Assembly: GCF_037392515.1 (NCBI RefSeq)
Contig: NC_090280.1
Coordinates: 22,449,118 to 22,513,117, forward strand
From: Haliotis asinina
Lineage: Eukaryota > Mollusca > Gastropoda > Lepetellida > Haliotidae
Direction: 5' to 3'
DNA length: 64,000 bases
The notes beneath the pieces are model-generated. The model saw only the letters and a list, made by a program, of their open reading frames with translations. It searched no databases and was not told the origin of the DNA. The translations under genes and the position numbers were made by a program. Positions within the stretch are counted from its first letter, which is position 1; each line of letters begins with the position of its first letter. Below are positions 43,408 through 54,999 of the stretch, piece after piece.

Positions 43408-44650
43408 GGGCCCCGTTCCTCAAAGCGATCTTAGCGCTATGACGATTTTAACCCATACTTTAACATAGACGATTGTTACTCCCATACTTTACCATAGACG
43501 ATTGTAACTCCCATACTTTAACATAGACGATTGTTACTCCCATACTTTACCATAGACGATTGTTACTCCCAAACTTTAACATAGACGATTGTTACTCCCA
43601 TACTTCACCACAGACGATTGTTACTCTCATAATTTACCATAGACGATTGTTACTCCCACACTTTACCATAGACGATTGTAACTCATACTTTACCGTAGAT
43701 GAGTCTTTGAATGTCATTTAGAAGTGAAAACACATAAAGAAGTTGATATCCATAAAAATCTTCAATCTTATTTACCGTAGATGATTGTAACTCCCATACT
43801 TTAACATAGACGATTGCAACTCATACTTTACCGTAGACGATTGTAACTCCCATACTTTAACATAGACGATTGTTACTCCCATACTTTACCACAGACGATT
43901 GTTACTCCCATACTTCACCATAGACGATTGTTACTCTCATACTTTACCATAGACGATTCTAACTCCCATACTTTACCATAGACGATTGTTACTCCCATAC
44001 TTTAACATAGACGATTGCAACTCATACTTTACCATAGACGATTGTAACTCCCATACTTTAACATAGACGATTGTTACTCCCATACTTTACCACAGACGAT
44101 TGTAACTCCCATACTTCACCATAGACGATTGCTACTCTCATACTTTACCATAGACGATTGTAACTCCCATACTTTACCATAGACGATTGTTACTCCCATA
44201 CTTTAACATAGACGATTGTTACTCCCATGCTTTAACATAGACGATTGTTACTCCCATACTTTACCATAAACGATTGTTACTCCCATACTTTACCATAGAC
44301 GATTGTTACTCCCATGCTTTAACATAGACGATTGTTACTCCCATGCTTTAACATAGACGATTGTTACTCCCATACTTTACCATAAACGATTGTTACTCCC
44401 ATACTTTACCATAGACGATTGTTACTCCCATGCTTTACCATAGACGATTGTTACTCCCATACTTTAACATAGACGATTGTTACTCCCATGCTTTAACATA
44501 GACGATTGTTACTCCCATACTTTACCATAAACGATTGTTACTCCCATACGTTACCATAGACGATTGTTACTCCCATGCTTTACCATAGACGATTGTTACT
44601 CCCAAACTTTAACATAGACGTACGACAGTTCGCTTTGAGGAACGGGACCC
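43408..44650. mobile_element. MITE expanded by an internal minisatellite (unit 3)
   Basis: 1243 bp between the inverted ends GGGCCCCGTTCCTCAAAGCG and CGCTTTGAGGAACGGGACCC. The same element in unit 2 is 130 bp, so about 1.1 kb of the difference is tandem repeat. It lies in the Ig3-C2 intron and is absent at that place in units 1 and 4. The ends resemble widespread invertebrate foldback/hAT-like MITEs, a resemblance from memory. Confidence 0.8.
43440..44622. repeat. 29-bp minisatellite, about 40 copies
   Basis: The unit is CATAGACGATTGTTACTCCC plus ATACTTTAC (29 bp). Variants recur in blocks: ATGCTTTAAC, CATAAACGATT, GTAACTCATACTTTACCGT. One interruption of about 80 bp (43700-43780, AGTCTTTGAATGTCATTTAG) separates two sub-arrays. 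Blocks of four to five units repeat as larger periods near the right end, pointing to recent block duplication. Confidence 0.93.
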
Positions 44651-44850
44651 AGCTGCAGTTTTCTGAAACTTTCAACGGATCATTGAAGCAAACTTGCCAC
44701 TAATTCCTATCCGAACGTACACAATATTAATTTCTGTTCTGTTTACACAACTTCAACAAAGACAAGTTGTCACAAAACTGTCACTTAAAAACAGAGTTTC
44801 AAGGAAAAGTAATGTTTCTGTAACCTAAAGCAAGGTAGGTTCTTACTCAC

Positions 44851-45150
44851 AGAGGACATGCAGTACATGTCCGTGACTCCAGTCAGACTCCAGCCCCTCC
44901 TCCACAGCCTGGCAGCTGTAGGTGTCTCCCTGGTTCTCTCTGCTGACGTGGGTTATTGTCAGGTCATCTCCACCTGTAGGAGACTCATCACCAGATTCTA
45001 GCAGAGTCCTGTCCCTCCTCCAGTTGTAGGTCATGACCAGTGAGGGGTGGTCCGAGGGTAGACCCCGTGAGGAGGAGGAGCATGTGAGGGTGACATTCTC
45101 ACCTGATACAGGTGAGGCAGGTCTGGTGATGGTAGGTGTGGCTGGCTTCT
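44851..45150 (-). CDS. Second Ig domain exon, C2-like (unit 3)
   Basis: 100 codons, 1-1, open. V-T-L-T-C, Y-N-W-R-R-D, D-T-Y-S-C-Q-A. Ends G-H-V-L-H-V-L-C-type at CTCT|GTGAGTAAG. Y-N-W replaces the Y-I-W of the other units, still a canonical strand C. Confidence 0.87.
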
Positions 45151-45589
45151 CTGTGAAAAATGTCACAGCTGTGCTGTAACCTTAACACGGGTGTCATTGT
45201 ACAAGATTTCCCTAACTCCTTTATACTTGTATTTATATGCTATTCATCATTATTATCCATCAAATGTTAAACAGTTAAAGTGTTCACTCGTCACGCCAAA
45301 GGTCCTCCTTCTCCCTCCTTCCCTCACTCACTCACTCACTCACTCAGTGTTCCACGGTTACAGCAGGGAATACGTGTTGGCTGGATCGTAAAACTCCAAA
45401 CCGTTTTGTTGATTAAATATGATAATTACCACACAACTACTGGCTGAATCGAGTTAAACGTACCTTCGAGAGAGAGGCGTTAAAAGATTGTGAGACTGAT
45501 GGACTCGGATAAACTTATCCATGTTAACCTGCGATAACGCTTCATTGCCGGTAAGTATAGAAGAACCAGTATTTCTTTGGAATAGTTGA

Positions 45590-45775
45590 CATACACACTA
45601 TACACACAATACACACAGGCACACACGTACACTAACACGCAATACACACACGCACACACGCAATACACACATGCAGTCACACAGTACACACACGCACAAA
45701 CAGTACACATAAGCACACACACAATACACACATGCACACACCGCGCACGCGCACGCGCACACTAACACACACACA
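45590..45775. repeat. ACACATGCAC / ACACAATAC minisatellite (unit 3)
   Basis: About 185 bp, shorter and more diverged than the 400-bp array in unit 2, with a CGCGCACGCGCACGCGCAC run near the end. Confidence 0.85.
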
Positions 45776-45892
45776 TCTGGATCTATGTCGCCATGTACCA
45801 GGCCAGTGTCCAATAATGTCCAATGTCCAGCTATTCATTCATGTTGGAGATGCATTACAACAGTCAACCTTTATTCTTCATATACTACTCAC

Positions 45893-46240
45893 GTGCTACA
45901 ATGAGGACCTGTCTACATCCAGCAATATTTTCTCCATTGCTTCCCTGACAGTAGTAAGTACCAGCGTCCTGTACAGTAACATTGTAGATGGTAAACCTCA
46001 GCTGTCCGGTCTGTGATGGTGAGTCCTCCACGGTGTATCTGATCCTGGTCCCGTAGCCGGTGTGACTGCTGTTGAGTACCACTACCTGGTGTGACTTGGG
46101 CTGGACCACTAACAGTCTCTCGGCAACCGAACCATTCACCCATACATAATATAGAAATCTGATATTGTCTGGTTTCAAGGTTATATTAACATCCTCGCCA
46201 ACACGTGTAACAGTGTACGGGTATCCAGTTGTCATGGACG
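45893..46240 (-). CDS. V-like Ig domain exon (unit 3)
   Basis: 116 codons, 1-1, open. A-S-M-T-T-G-Y-P-Y-T-V-T-R-V-G-E-D-V-N-I-T-L at the start (strand B without Cys), R-F-L-Y-Y-V-W-V-N-G-S, then Y-N-V-T-V-Q-D-A-G-T-Y-Y-C-Q-G-S-N-G-E-N-I-A-G-C. Two codons shorter than unit 2 at the N-terminus. Confidence 0.86.
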
Positions 46241-46508
46241 CTGCACTCAAAACAAATATTGCTCATTAAAACAAGGCTAACAGTTGACATATGTATTCAA
46301 ACACAGTATTTAAGCTCGCTCAATTTAACACAAGTTCACAGATACATGCCACATATACAGGCACGCAAACGAAATGTAAACCAGAAATTAACCTGTCAAA
46401 ATATCTAGTTTCTCTCAAAACTATTTTCTTAGACAACACTGGTTACTTATAAAAAGCCATGTGAAGCTCAGTTAATGTTTGTTTTTTTTTCAGCTGATAG
46501 GTACATAC

Positions 46509-46551
46509 CACACACGTGTAAGCCCCAAAACAGAATGTGAGCCACAGACAT
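46509..46551 (-). CDS. Leader exon (unit 3)
   Basis: MSVAHILFWGLHVC from ATG at 46551, phase 1 donor GTATGTACC. A 268-bp intron to the V exon. Confidence 0.72.
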
Positions 46552-46784
46552 GGCTACTAGCGTGGTAAATTCATACTGACACATCACACACTTTCACAAT
46601 TGCTTTCAAACGTTGAAATATTTAGTTTCGCTGGATAATTTTTCCCTGGAAAAAGTGAGTAACTTCCCGTTGTATTTTAACATATGTTTACGTGCGCTTT
46701 ACCTTTAATAGTTACTAATTAGTAGTTTACATTCACATCGGCAGACAAGTAACGTTGATGACTGATGACTCACAAATCTGGTTT

Positions 46785-46960
46785 TGGTGGATAATATTAC
46801 AGTTATATGGCAGACGTCTGTATGTAAAAGAGTCTGGACCAGACAATCTAGTGATCAATAGCGTGAGCATCAGTCTGCTCAATCGAAATACCATATATTT
46901 ATCAACTAAATCAGCGAGTCACCTACTCCCGTTATTCAGACAGATAGTAACACAGTTTAC
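46785..46960 (+). repeat. Short SINE-like repeat copy
   Basis: GAGTCTGGACCAGACAATCT ... CAGCGAGTCACCTACTCCCG, orthologous to 14377 and 30045. Confidence 0.6.
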
Positions 46961-47429
46961 AAATCAACTAACACTGGTCAAAATATCAGTATACGAAAAC
47001 AGATCTCAGTTTGAAGATATTGTGAAGGAATAATGCTGTCTTATGTTATTTTCTGACAAATGTGAAAAACAGAGATGGTGCAATTTTGTTATTGGTGTAT
47101 CATCGTTGTTCCTATATATGTTGACTTTGAAATGGTTGTAGGATACCGGATATTTACAAAATGCCTGGATCAAATGATGCCTGAACGTAATAATGTTCAT
47201 TCATTAACAACAACTTGAAACAGAACTTAATCACTTTTATTTGGGTACGTACATACATGGGATACATAGTTCACCGAGCGAAGCTCTGCTTGATTCATAT
47301 CTCCCAATTTTTAGAAATCTTTTAAAAAACTTCTTATAGATCTCATTCCCTAACTCTCTCGCACTGTACTATGACAGATATTACATAGATTTATACCAAT
47401 TCCGTTTGAATTATTCTTCTAGATATTTG
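46961..47429. other. Spacer upstream of unit 3
   Basis: The left part matches 30.2-30.65 kb. After about 47250 the match ends (GGGATACATAGTTCACCGAG...). No gene seen. Confidence 0.4.
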
Positions 47430-48378
47430 ACACTAAGTTTATTCCTATTTTACTAAATGAGGGGTTTGCTGCGTTAGAGAGCATAACAAATATACAAACC
47501 ATTCACATCTTTGTATGTAGAAGCTTTCTTGGAGTGAAGACATTGACATCAACCTACACAGTATTGGGTATATGTGGCAGAAATCCTTTGTATATTCTTA
47601 CATTTAAATGTTCCATGAAATATGGAATTAGAGTATTACATATACCTAATTTAAGATAGCATATTTACTGCCGGACATGTGGCAAGAATACAATGTTCGC
47701 TTGAACAGGACTGTCACTCCCCTCTCTCCTGCAGTTCTAAACCTAGAGGTTATACTTTCTGAAAAGGTACTTCTGGAATTATACCTCAAGCGATTAACAA
47801 TTGCAAAGTCCCATAGGGAGAGAAGTGTCTGACAGGAATTAAAGACAGCAAACAAAAAGCAATGGTATTGCTAGAAGAGCATGTCTTTGATGACTGGACG
47901 TGTTAATGACAGACTGGTAAATAAGTGGAAACATGAAGTAGTTGGAATACATATTTTAAGAACCAGTATGTAATGACGTCTTCCTTCCTGGTCATTAACG
48001 ATCTATTACGCCCAGCTCCATTGAAAACTGTCTCGTGCCTTTGTCCGATCTGAAACCACGTACAGTTAAAATCGTTTTCTGTGCCACAGTACAGAAATAC
48101 ACGGCTGTATCGTTTTCGAAGGGTGTTGTTTCACATTCCATCTGTAACTTCAGCATTTATCATCCAAAACTGTGTTCCACAGGAGATGTGGATTGTGTCA
48201 GATCAGACGACATCTCGTAGGAGAAATCGTTTTGACAGTAGATTTTGCACAAAACCCTGACAATGCTATGACATCATGAACTCGATAACGTCACAATGTT
48301 ATGACATCGATGCACTGGAAGTCAGATGGCACTGCTGTCTTCAGACATATACGGTTTTCACTCAAACCTAATCAAGAA
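47430..48378. repeat. Second copy of the 950-bp spacer block
   Basis: The partner of 33736-34685. It ends at AAGAATG, beyond which the sequence continues as at 36011, so about 1.3 kb present in the unit 2-3 spacer is missing here. Confidence 0.85.
48010..48240 (-). pseudogene. Decayed V-set-like Ig exon (copy 2)
   Basis: The same relic as at 34330: double stop, then M-L-K-L-Q-M-E-C-E-T-T-P-F-E, N-D-T-A-V-Y-F-C-T-V-A-Q-K-T-I-L-T-V (Cys codon 48091-48093). Upstream, in frame, I-V-R-V-L-C-K-I-Y-C resembles strand B. The two copies differ by a few mostly non-silent changes, as expected of dead sequence. Confidence 0.4.
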
Positions 48379-48559
48379 TGTTTATGCTAAATCAGTGTTG
48401 TTAATATACTTTGATATACATCAGTTAAGCTCAGAGACTAATACCAGTACAATCCTCTGTTAAAAATGGCATCGTGGAAAACATTTCCTGTTGTTGGGTG
48501 ATTAGTAAATGAAGTACTCTTGTTTTGGCAGCTGAAACGTTAGCTTGTTGAGATGTTAA

Positions 48560-48770
48560 ACTGTATAGGCTCTGTTGAAAAGTGGAGACACCTGCAGATG
48601 TGGAACTGTACCGTCAGTTTAGGTTTCACTCGGTACTGTGGTCCTCTGTTGAGGAAGATGGAAGATGGAGAGACGTGTAAGTGTGGAACTGTACCGTCAG
48701 TTTAGGTTTCACCTGGTACCGAGGTCATTTCTTGAGGAAGTTGAAGGATGGAGAGACGTGTAGATGTGGA
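48560..48770. repeat. 83-bp tandem repeat, about 2.5 copies (unit 4)
   Basis: Same unit as in unit 3 with fewer copies, spanning the stop codon and the start of the 3' untranslated region. Confidence 0.85.
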
Positions 48771-48892
48771 ACTGATCCCGCAGGAGTCGTTCGTAATCGT
48801 ATAGGGGTAAGACATCGTTGTTGGAATCACGAGGTGCATCACTGAAGTCATGGGATAATCTCTCTGCCTTCACAGTGAGATATTCACCACAT
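48709..48892 (-). CDS. Terminal cytoplasmic exon with ITAM-like motif (unit 4)
   Basis: 184 nt, phase 2 to TGA. G-E-Y-L-T-V-K-A-E-R-L-S-H-D-F-S-D-A-P-R-D, then YERLLRDQFHIYTSL and H-P-S-T-S-S-R-N-D-L-G-T-R. The ITAM-like part is identical to unit 3, while the linker before it has changed at four or more positions. Confidence 0.78.
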
Positions 48893-49228
48893 CTGTAATC
48901 GCAACATTACACTTATATTGCACTTGCCCATAGGTGCATGTATTTTTCTTTCAAGCAGTGTGCAAGGGAAATCACCTCCTATAAACCACATCGACTATGA
49001 TCATAGATTTCCAACATTTTTTATGCAAATTGTGCATCAGTTACATAGATTTTCATTTGCTACTTTCTCTGTCATTTCCACAGGTAATCGATGGCGGCTT
49101 ATAGTCAAAGATTTCTAAAGGTACGTTGAGTAAATGGTGTTTGACACAGACGACAGAAACCGTTTACATCAAGATTTGTTCACTAGTTATGAGTCCAGCA
49201 CTTAAGATAAAAACATGAAAACGTGTAC

Positions 49229-49244
49229 CTGTTGTCCTGGTTCT
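49229..49244 (-). CDS. 16-nt microexon 3 (unit 4)
   Basis: E-N-Q-D-N + AG, TTGCAG acceptor, donor GTACAC as in unit 3. Confidence 0.5.
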
Positions 49245-49389
49245 CTGCAAGTAAAACAAAAGACAAACTTGTACATTTCTAAACGGATCAATTCATCCAA
49301 CACTGAGGAACAGTAAGGAATTAGTCGCTCTCAGAATAGTCCATCAACATCACCAAATCCAGAACACCATAAATATGGCTTCATTATAC

Positions 49390-49720
49390 TCATATGGGGA
49401 ATCGAACCTCCGTCTGTGGCATGAACACCTTATCCACCGACCTACCGACCGCTCCATTACTGAATAAAAGAATCCAAACAAACTTCACAAACTAAAATGA
49501 GAACAAAGTATTGCAGCACGTGAAAGTGAACCACGGACATGTCCGTATACTGTTCGACGCTGCATTCGACTACGCTTGTCTGATATATGCCAGACTTGCC
49601 GAGAACACCCAGTGCTTGACATAAAGAGTGTCGATTTACGCAACTGGGATACGGTGGATAAATGCATGAGCATAATCAGCCAGCGTTTCTCACCGTTGTA
49701 ACAAGCATGGTTGTTGAAGA
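49390..49720 (+). repeat. Old SINE-like repeat with tRNA-like head (unit 4)
   Basis: GGTTCGATTCCCCATATG on the reverse strand near 49400 and a body shortened by about 20 bp against unit 3. Confidence 0.5.
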
Positions 49721-49820
49721 CAGGTTCTAATCAGACCCTGCACGTTGGGGTAATTTTGTGTTGGTTGTGGTGAGTTGGGGATTGGAGGTGGGTTGAAACT
49801 TACATTGCATGCAAATGTAC

Positions 49821-49937
49821 CTTTCACATCCCTGCAGACAAGAACAGTGACTGCTGCCACCACAACTGCCACAGCAGTCAGCATAACGGAGTAGACAGCT
49901 ACGATAGTTACGATGTCGTCTACGTTTGCATCACCTT
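49821..49937 (-). CDS. Transmembrane exon TM2 (unit 4)
   Basis: 117 nt, 1-1. E-G-D-A-N-V-D-D-I-V-T-I-V-A-V-Y-S-V-M-L, span, V-L-V-C-R-D-V-K. The intron start differs (GTACATTTGC) because about 19 bp present in the other units is missing, leaving a stronger GTAAGT 18 bp further on that would add six residues but break phase. Confidence 0.74.
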
Positions 49938-50679
49938 CTGATACAAGACAAAGATGACACATATCTGTATTAAGTATGATAATTCATGTGACAATACAGC
50001 GACGTGTTTCACCATTGTGTAGTTCCTAGTTCCTCTTAAAGCATTATTTAACTTTATTTAACTTTATAACATACACAATGTCAACTGACAAAATAATATT
50101 TTTCTCTACAAGAACTATAACACACTAAAGTAAGCAAGTGATGAATAAAGAAGAATCATTCACCGGGATGACCATTACAGCTCTCCAGACTAGTGGATCC
50201 TTTCCCCCAACACGTCCTATCACCAATATCTGGCAGTGCTTTATGAACACTGAGAAATGTCCTAAGTATTCGGACATCTAGAATATCCGACTCTATTTAC
50301 AATGTTATAGCTATTCTATTATGACTATTTCAGACTAAGTAATCGGGGTTTGGTCTCCTTGGTTGGTTTGAGACACGACTCCTGTTCCAGGCTTCAGACA
50401 CTAGACAGTTCGAGCTACGTTTACTCCACATATCAGTACCCTATACGGCAGTTCGAGTTTCACAGTCGTTACACATCATGCTAGTTGTTAACCTTCAGAC
50501 ACCAACCTTCTATTTCCTGATAGCTCCCATCGGTTTCGTCTTCCCTGTGATACGACACCAGACTGATAAAAATGAACATTGAACGTGAGCATAATGAGAG
50601 GAAATTATTAAGCTGGGACACACTCTCAGTTCATATGGCGCTCCAAGTCGTGTATAGTTTTGTCTGGTTGGTTTGTTGT

Positions 50680-50915
50680 TTAACGCCTCACTCAGCAATA
50701 TCCCAGCTATATGTCGACGGTCTGAAAATAACTGTATAGTTTTCCTCGTTGGTTTGTTGTTTAACGTTTTTTGTCGATGATTTGTAAATAAATGGTTCTT
50801 AACCCTATAATCCCGTGTTCAACGGCATAAGCATCGATCCCGTTCGTCAAGGCTTTTACGACAAGTATGGGTTGATGAAAAGCAATTCTAGCCTAGATCT
50901 TCACGGGTAATTACA
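50680..50915 (+). repeat. SINE-like repeat copy with a local duplication
   Basis: TTGGTTTGTTGTTTAACG occurs twice (50660 and 50740), suggesting a partial tandem duplication of the copy found once in units 1-3. Confidence 0.6.
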
Positions 50916-50972
50916 CCTAGGTCGTGATGAAATATTTATTCATCTTACTTGAAGATTGATGAACATACTCAC

Positions 50973-50994
50973 CGATGACGAGCACATCCTCTCT
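50973..50994 (-). CDS. 22-nt microexon 2 (unit 4)
   Basis: E-R-G-C-A-R-H + CG. Acceptor TTTCAG and donor GTGAGTATG conserved. Confidence 0.55.
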
Positions 50995-51099
50995 CTGAAA
51001 GTTTAAAGTGTGTGGGAACAATTATGCATGCAAACTTAAAGTATTTATTTATTTCTTGCACACTGATGTTACCATTTTTTCTCCATTTAGAAGTTTAAG

Positions 51100-51268
51100 T
51101 GAGTGAGTGAGTGAGTTTTGTTTTACGCCGCTTTTAGCAATATTCCAGCGATATCACGGCGGGGGACACCAGAAAATGGGCCTCACACATTGTACCCATG
51201 TGGGGAATCGAACCCGGGTCTTCGGCGTGACGAGCGAACGCTTTAACCACTAGGCTACCCCACCGCCC
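51100..51268 (-). mobile_element. Young tRNA-derived SINE with 14-bp target duplication
   Basis: The reverse strand starts GGGCGGTGGGGTAGCCTAGT, with A box TAGCCTAGTGG and perfect B box GGTTCGATTCC. A body with GCTGGAATATTGCTAAAAGC and a (TCAC)n tail follow. TTTAGAAGTTTAAG flanks it at 51086-51099 and 51269-51282. Units 1 and 3 keep the empty site. An insertion private to unit 4. Confidence 0.92.
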
Positions 51269-51513
51269 TTTAGAAGTTTAAGAGTTTAAGAGAAACTGTA
51301 CATCATACGATATGAGTTTCAGGAGAAGGTCAATCAGTGCTAATAGTTGTCAGAATTTTAAAATGTTGATAGACCTTTAGTTTTGGTTGCAAAAAGTTCA
51401 GGACTGTTTTTCAGACATTCTACATAACACTACCCCTTTAACAATTCGTATGGCCTGTTTAACGTCATCTGATTTAACTGACGTGACGTACTAGAATGAA
51501 GTCCAGTGCCAAC

Positions 51514-51569
51514 CTACTATCTCCTCGTAGCCTCCGTCTGTGTCTGCGTCACGGGTGTATGTGACAACG
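51514..51569 (-). CDS. Cytoplasmic YEEI exon (unit 4)
   Basis: 56 nt, 2-1, ending G-G-Y-E-E-I-V instead of G-G-Y-E-E-I-A. The four key residues are unchanged. The donor is preceded by GTAG instead of GCAG. Confidence 0.65.
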
Positions 51570-51965
51570 CTGGGGGAAGGAAATGTAGAAAGTGGTTGGA
51601 ATCAAGGATATTTACAAAAAGCAATCCGCTTTCCTCAGACACAGAATCTTGTAAAGGACAAAATAGCTGTTACATTTATATGCATGAATGTGTTCACAAA
51701 AAGGATAAGCAAGTTCTGCCTTATCGGTAGTTCACGCTCTTCTAACATTTGCCTGAAAGAACGAAATCTTTTTGACACCAACAGCTCATTAGCGATGTGC
51801 CATTAATTCTGCTTGGGCTTATGCTTCACATATACTGCCACTGAAAAGTGAAGTACAGCTAATCAAATCACTTTATTTCTGATTAAGTGTTTCCACAATA
51901 CCCTTGAAAAATAGCAGCTACTACAAACTTTTAAGTCGGATGTTTACACATTTTGACTTACTCAC

Positions 51966-51987
51966 CGATTATATGTGCATCCTCTAC
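51966..51987 (-). CDS. 22-nt microexon 1 (unit 4)
   Basis: G-R-G-C-T-Y-N + CG, TTTCAG acceptor, GTGAGTAAG donor. Confidence 0.55.
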
Positions 51988-53699
51988 CTGAAACAAATAA
52001 TTTTGTGTAAATAATGACATATGCACAATGTTAGATGAAAAATAAAAGATAAAAGAATTTCCTGTATAATTATACATCTTTGAAGTGGAAATAAATATCT
52101 TGCTATTTGTAGAACGATATGTTTGTAGAACAAACGCAAGCTGAGTAACACCAGTGTCTTGAAGCAAACACTTGGAAACTGAAGTCCGTTAAACATGTAA
52201 ATTTGTGCACACTCTTGATTTATATCCTCTTCAAGCATCATCTTCAAGGTTCCATACTGAACAACTTTAGAAACGCGCGTATCACATTATTATCATTCAT
52301 TATGGAGAATGCAAAACGAACAGAAACTGTGCTTAAATTAATCTGACTTTCAGAGATGAACTTGATGCATACCAAGAAATGCCCACGTGACCCACCATTT
52401 GCTGGAAATCACCGTTTCACCTGCAAATCGCGTGAAAATGCACAAACGTGGTATTCTCACAACATATTGTCAGATCAGTCAACTGTGTACCAAAATCACA
52501 CCAAAAGTTTGAACTGCACCAAATTGTTGACTTTGGCACAACACGTGGCACATCTTTTACAACCATGTGTCTAGCCCGAGATCGTCGCATACAGGTTCAA
52601 GCCAGCCTCCAGAACAGATATTACCATTCATGGAAGAAGGGATATCGTCAGTTTCCAGACGGTACGATAGCGATTACGTAAGCAAGGGCTGCGTGCGCAT
52701 AAGTATTCTATTTACTGACGAGTCCTGATTTCTTCTCAGTCATGCGTATACAAGGATCAGAGTGACGGTGATTGTTGAGTTCAGCAGGGTTGAGGGAAGC
52801 ATATTACTAATGATTTGCTGAGAGACTGATAGTCATGGCAGGACACGTGTGGACGTCTGCTGTAGTCGAGTTACACCTCAAAATGACAATTACTGAGAAC
52901 AAGAGTCGTTCCTGCTCCCAGCATGGCGACAGATCAACGTCTTCACATTTTGCACCAGGATTATGCAAATGACGACTATACCCGTTACTGACATTGACTC
53001 CGTGAAACTTTTGAGCGCGTTTGGAAATAAATTTGATCCCTTCAACGTTTTCATTAATTCAACTTTGCACTCACTGCTTTTGTTTTTTCTTGTGTTTCAA
53101 CCCTGATTGACAATTTCAGTGTCAAGAGGAACAAGTTATTTTCTTCGTTGAAAACGAAGTTTCAACGTCTTATCCCAGTGATGCGTTTGTAAAGTAATTC
53201 AGTATACTTCACCGTCTCCTCTCACAATCTGTCCTCTCTCAACCTTTTCCTTAAAGCCGGTCTCAGATTCCATTTCCCCACAAGAGACATGGTCTTCTTC
53301 CTTGATGAATAGTCACCATCAAGGACACTTTTACATTTAATCAAGATACACCACAGACACGTTACAAATCACACCTAGAGAGAATCACTAATATATCGGG
53401 GACAAAATCATCATTTCCTTGAAAATGTATCACATGTCAGTATGAAGTGAAATAATTATCAGCTATCTTTCTACTGAGTATGTGTGGAAATAGACATCAG
53501 ACGCTACATACCAAAGTATTGTTACATGTTTTGAAGACAAAGAAGAGACATCAAATCAATACTTATTAGTATTACTTAACATTTCTATAGTTGTTTATAT
53601 GTATATGAGTTGTGGGGTAGAAGTAACGTCTGGTAACTATCTGACGTCCCCTTTCCCCCGCTCCCCCCTACCCCCTACCCCACTCTAGTCACGATGCAC

Positions 53700-53855
53700 T
53701 CAACACATACATATACACACACACGCTTGCGCGCTTGCACGCTTGCGCGTAAACGCACACGCACACACATGCGCACACACGCCCACACACGCGCACACAC
53801 ACACACACACACGCACACACACGCACACTCACGCACACTCACGCACACACACGCA
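53700..53855. repeat. CA/CG-rich microsatellite (unit 4)
   Basis: About 155 bp of ACACACGC-type repeats with several GCTTGCGC interruptions, longer than its counterparts in the other units. Alternating purine-pyrimidine. Confidence 0.88.
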
Positions 53856-53982
53856 ACACGCTATTAAGTGAGATCGGTATATGTAATTACTGAGCCAAAG
53901 TGGTGAAGAAGTGTTTGTGAGAGAGGCCACTTCACGTCCCTCTCGAGTTCTAGTCATTCACTGTCACATCACACCGTATTAC

Positions 53983-54105
53983 CTCCACGTCTCTGTTTTC
54001 TACAAACAACAACTATGACGACAACGACGATGACCACGATCAGGACGGAGCAGACAGCAGCCTCGGGGACGATGGAAACAACACCAGATTCATTAAACGC
54101 ACGTG
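53983..54105 (-). CDS. Transmembrane exon TM1 (unit 4)
   Basis: 123 nt, 1-1. A-R-A-F-N-E-S-G-V-V-S-I-V-P-E-A-A-V-C, I/V span, V-V-V-C-R-K-Q-R-R-G. An acidic E sits at the outer edge where other units have V/T/M. Confidence 0.82.
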
Positions 54106-54684
54106 CTGAAACATTTAATATGGACAATGTTCAGTTCAGTAAAGTATAATCCTGTTTACTTTTCAGAAACAAACAACATCCAAGATATGTTGCTTTATTT
54201 AAGGTAATGATGTGATTACAAAATACCAGAGATATAATGTATACCCGGATTACAAATATAACCAGGGCTGCCCCGTATCTGCGAATTCGAGTGTTTGAGT
54301 GTGTGAGTGAGCGGGTGAGCGGGTGAGCGGGTAAGTGGATATGGGTGAGTGAGTAAATCAGTGAAGTTTTATGTCACTTATAACCTATCACTCCTCGTCA
54401 GAAGATTTTAATTAGGTTCATGACATGTCAACTGGGTTGACCCTTCCGATGTTCATCAGAAATAACACTTTCAAACTGCAATACAACCAGTTACGTTCTC
54501 GATACAACACCCATCGATCCATCTCCATAGAGGGATCCAATAATAATGGTCAAGTTGCCAGTGCTACTGTCATTGCATCCATTTGAAGGGAGTAAAAACT
54601 TCATTACATATCTCATTCAAATATAATCTTGAATTTTACATATTCTGTCACAAAGCATGTTTCCCGAACCTGTGGAGGCCTTAC

Positions 54685-54951
54685 TGAACACCTCTAGTGT
54701 CAGGTTGCGTGATGCATTCCCATTGCTGTTGTTGACGTGACACGTGTACTGTCCAGACAAAGACACATCTACAGCTGGTATGTGCAACACAGTCTCCCTT
54801 TGTCCTGTAATCACCATCTGCCTGGATGTGTCCCTCCAGGTTACAGTGCAGGTAGGGTTACAGTCAACGGAACATCTCACTGTTACAGGATTCCCTTCTT
54901 CTACCTCCAGCTTGTCCCTTGTGCCATCAAAGTGTATCTGGTCAGGTCCAT
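54685..54951 (-). CDS. Third Ig domain exon (unit 4)
   Basis: 89 codons, 1-1, open. G-P-D-Q-I-H-F, V-T-V-R-C-S-V-D-C-N-P-T-C-T-V-T-W-R-D (W-R instead of W-W, the core Trp kept), L-S-G-Q-Y-T-C-H-V. Sequons N-A-S and N-L-T near the end. Confidence 0.86.
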
Positions 54952-54999
54952 CTGGAGTGCATGTGAGATAATCAGAATATAATAATTTGATAACTTGAT

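Larger units (their letters stand above)
35990..46551 (-). other. Ig-receptor gene unit 3 (locus)
   Basis: All eleven exons are present and open, from the leader ATG at 46551 to the TGA at 36505. Exon lengths via TM1 add to 1365 nt (454 residues), via TM2 to 1275 nt (424 residues), both multiples of three. Predicted product: signal peptide, V-like, C2-like, cysteine-rich Ig3, membrane span, cytoplasmic tail with tyrosine motifs. The best candidate for a working gene together with unit 4. Confidence 0.82.

Noticed and set aside
43440..44622. CRISPR-like array (regular ~29-bp repeats)
   Set aside because: Repeats are directly adjacent with no unique spacers, lie in a eukaryotic intron and sit inside MITE ends.
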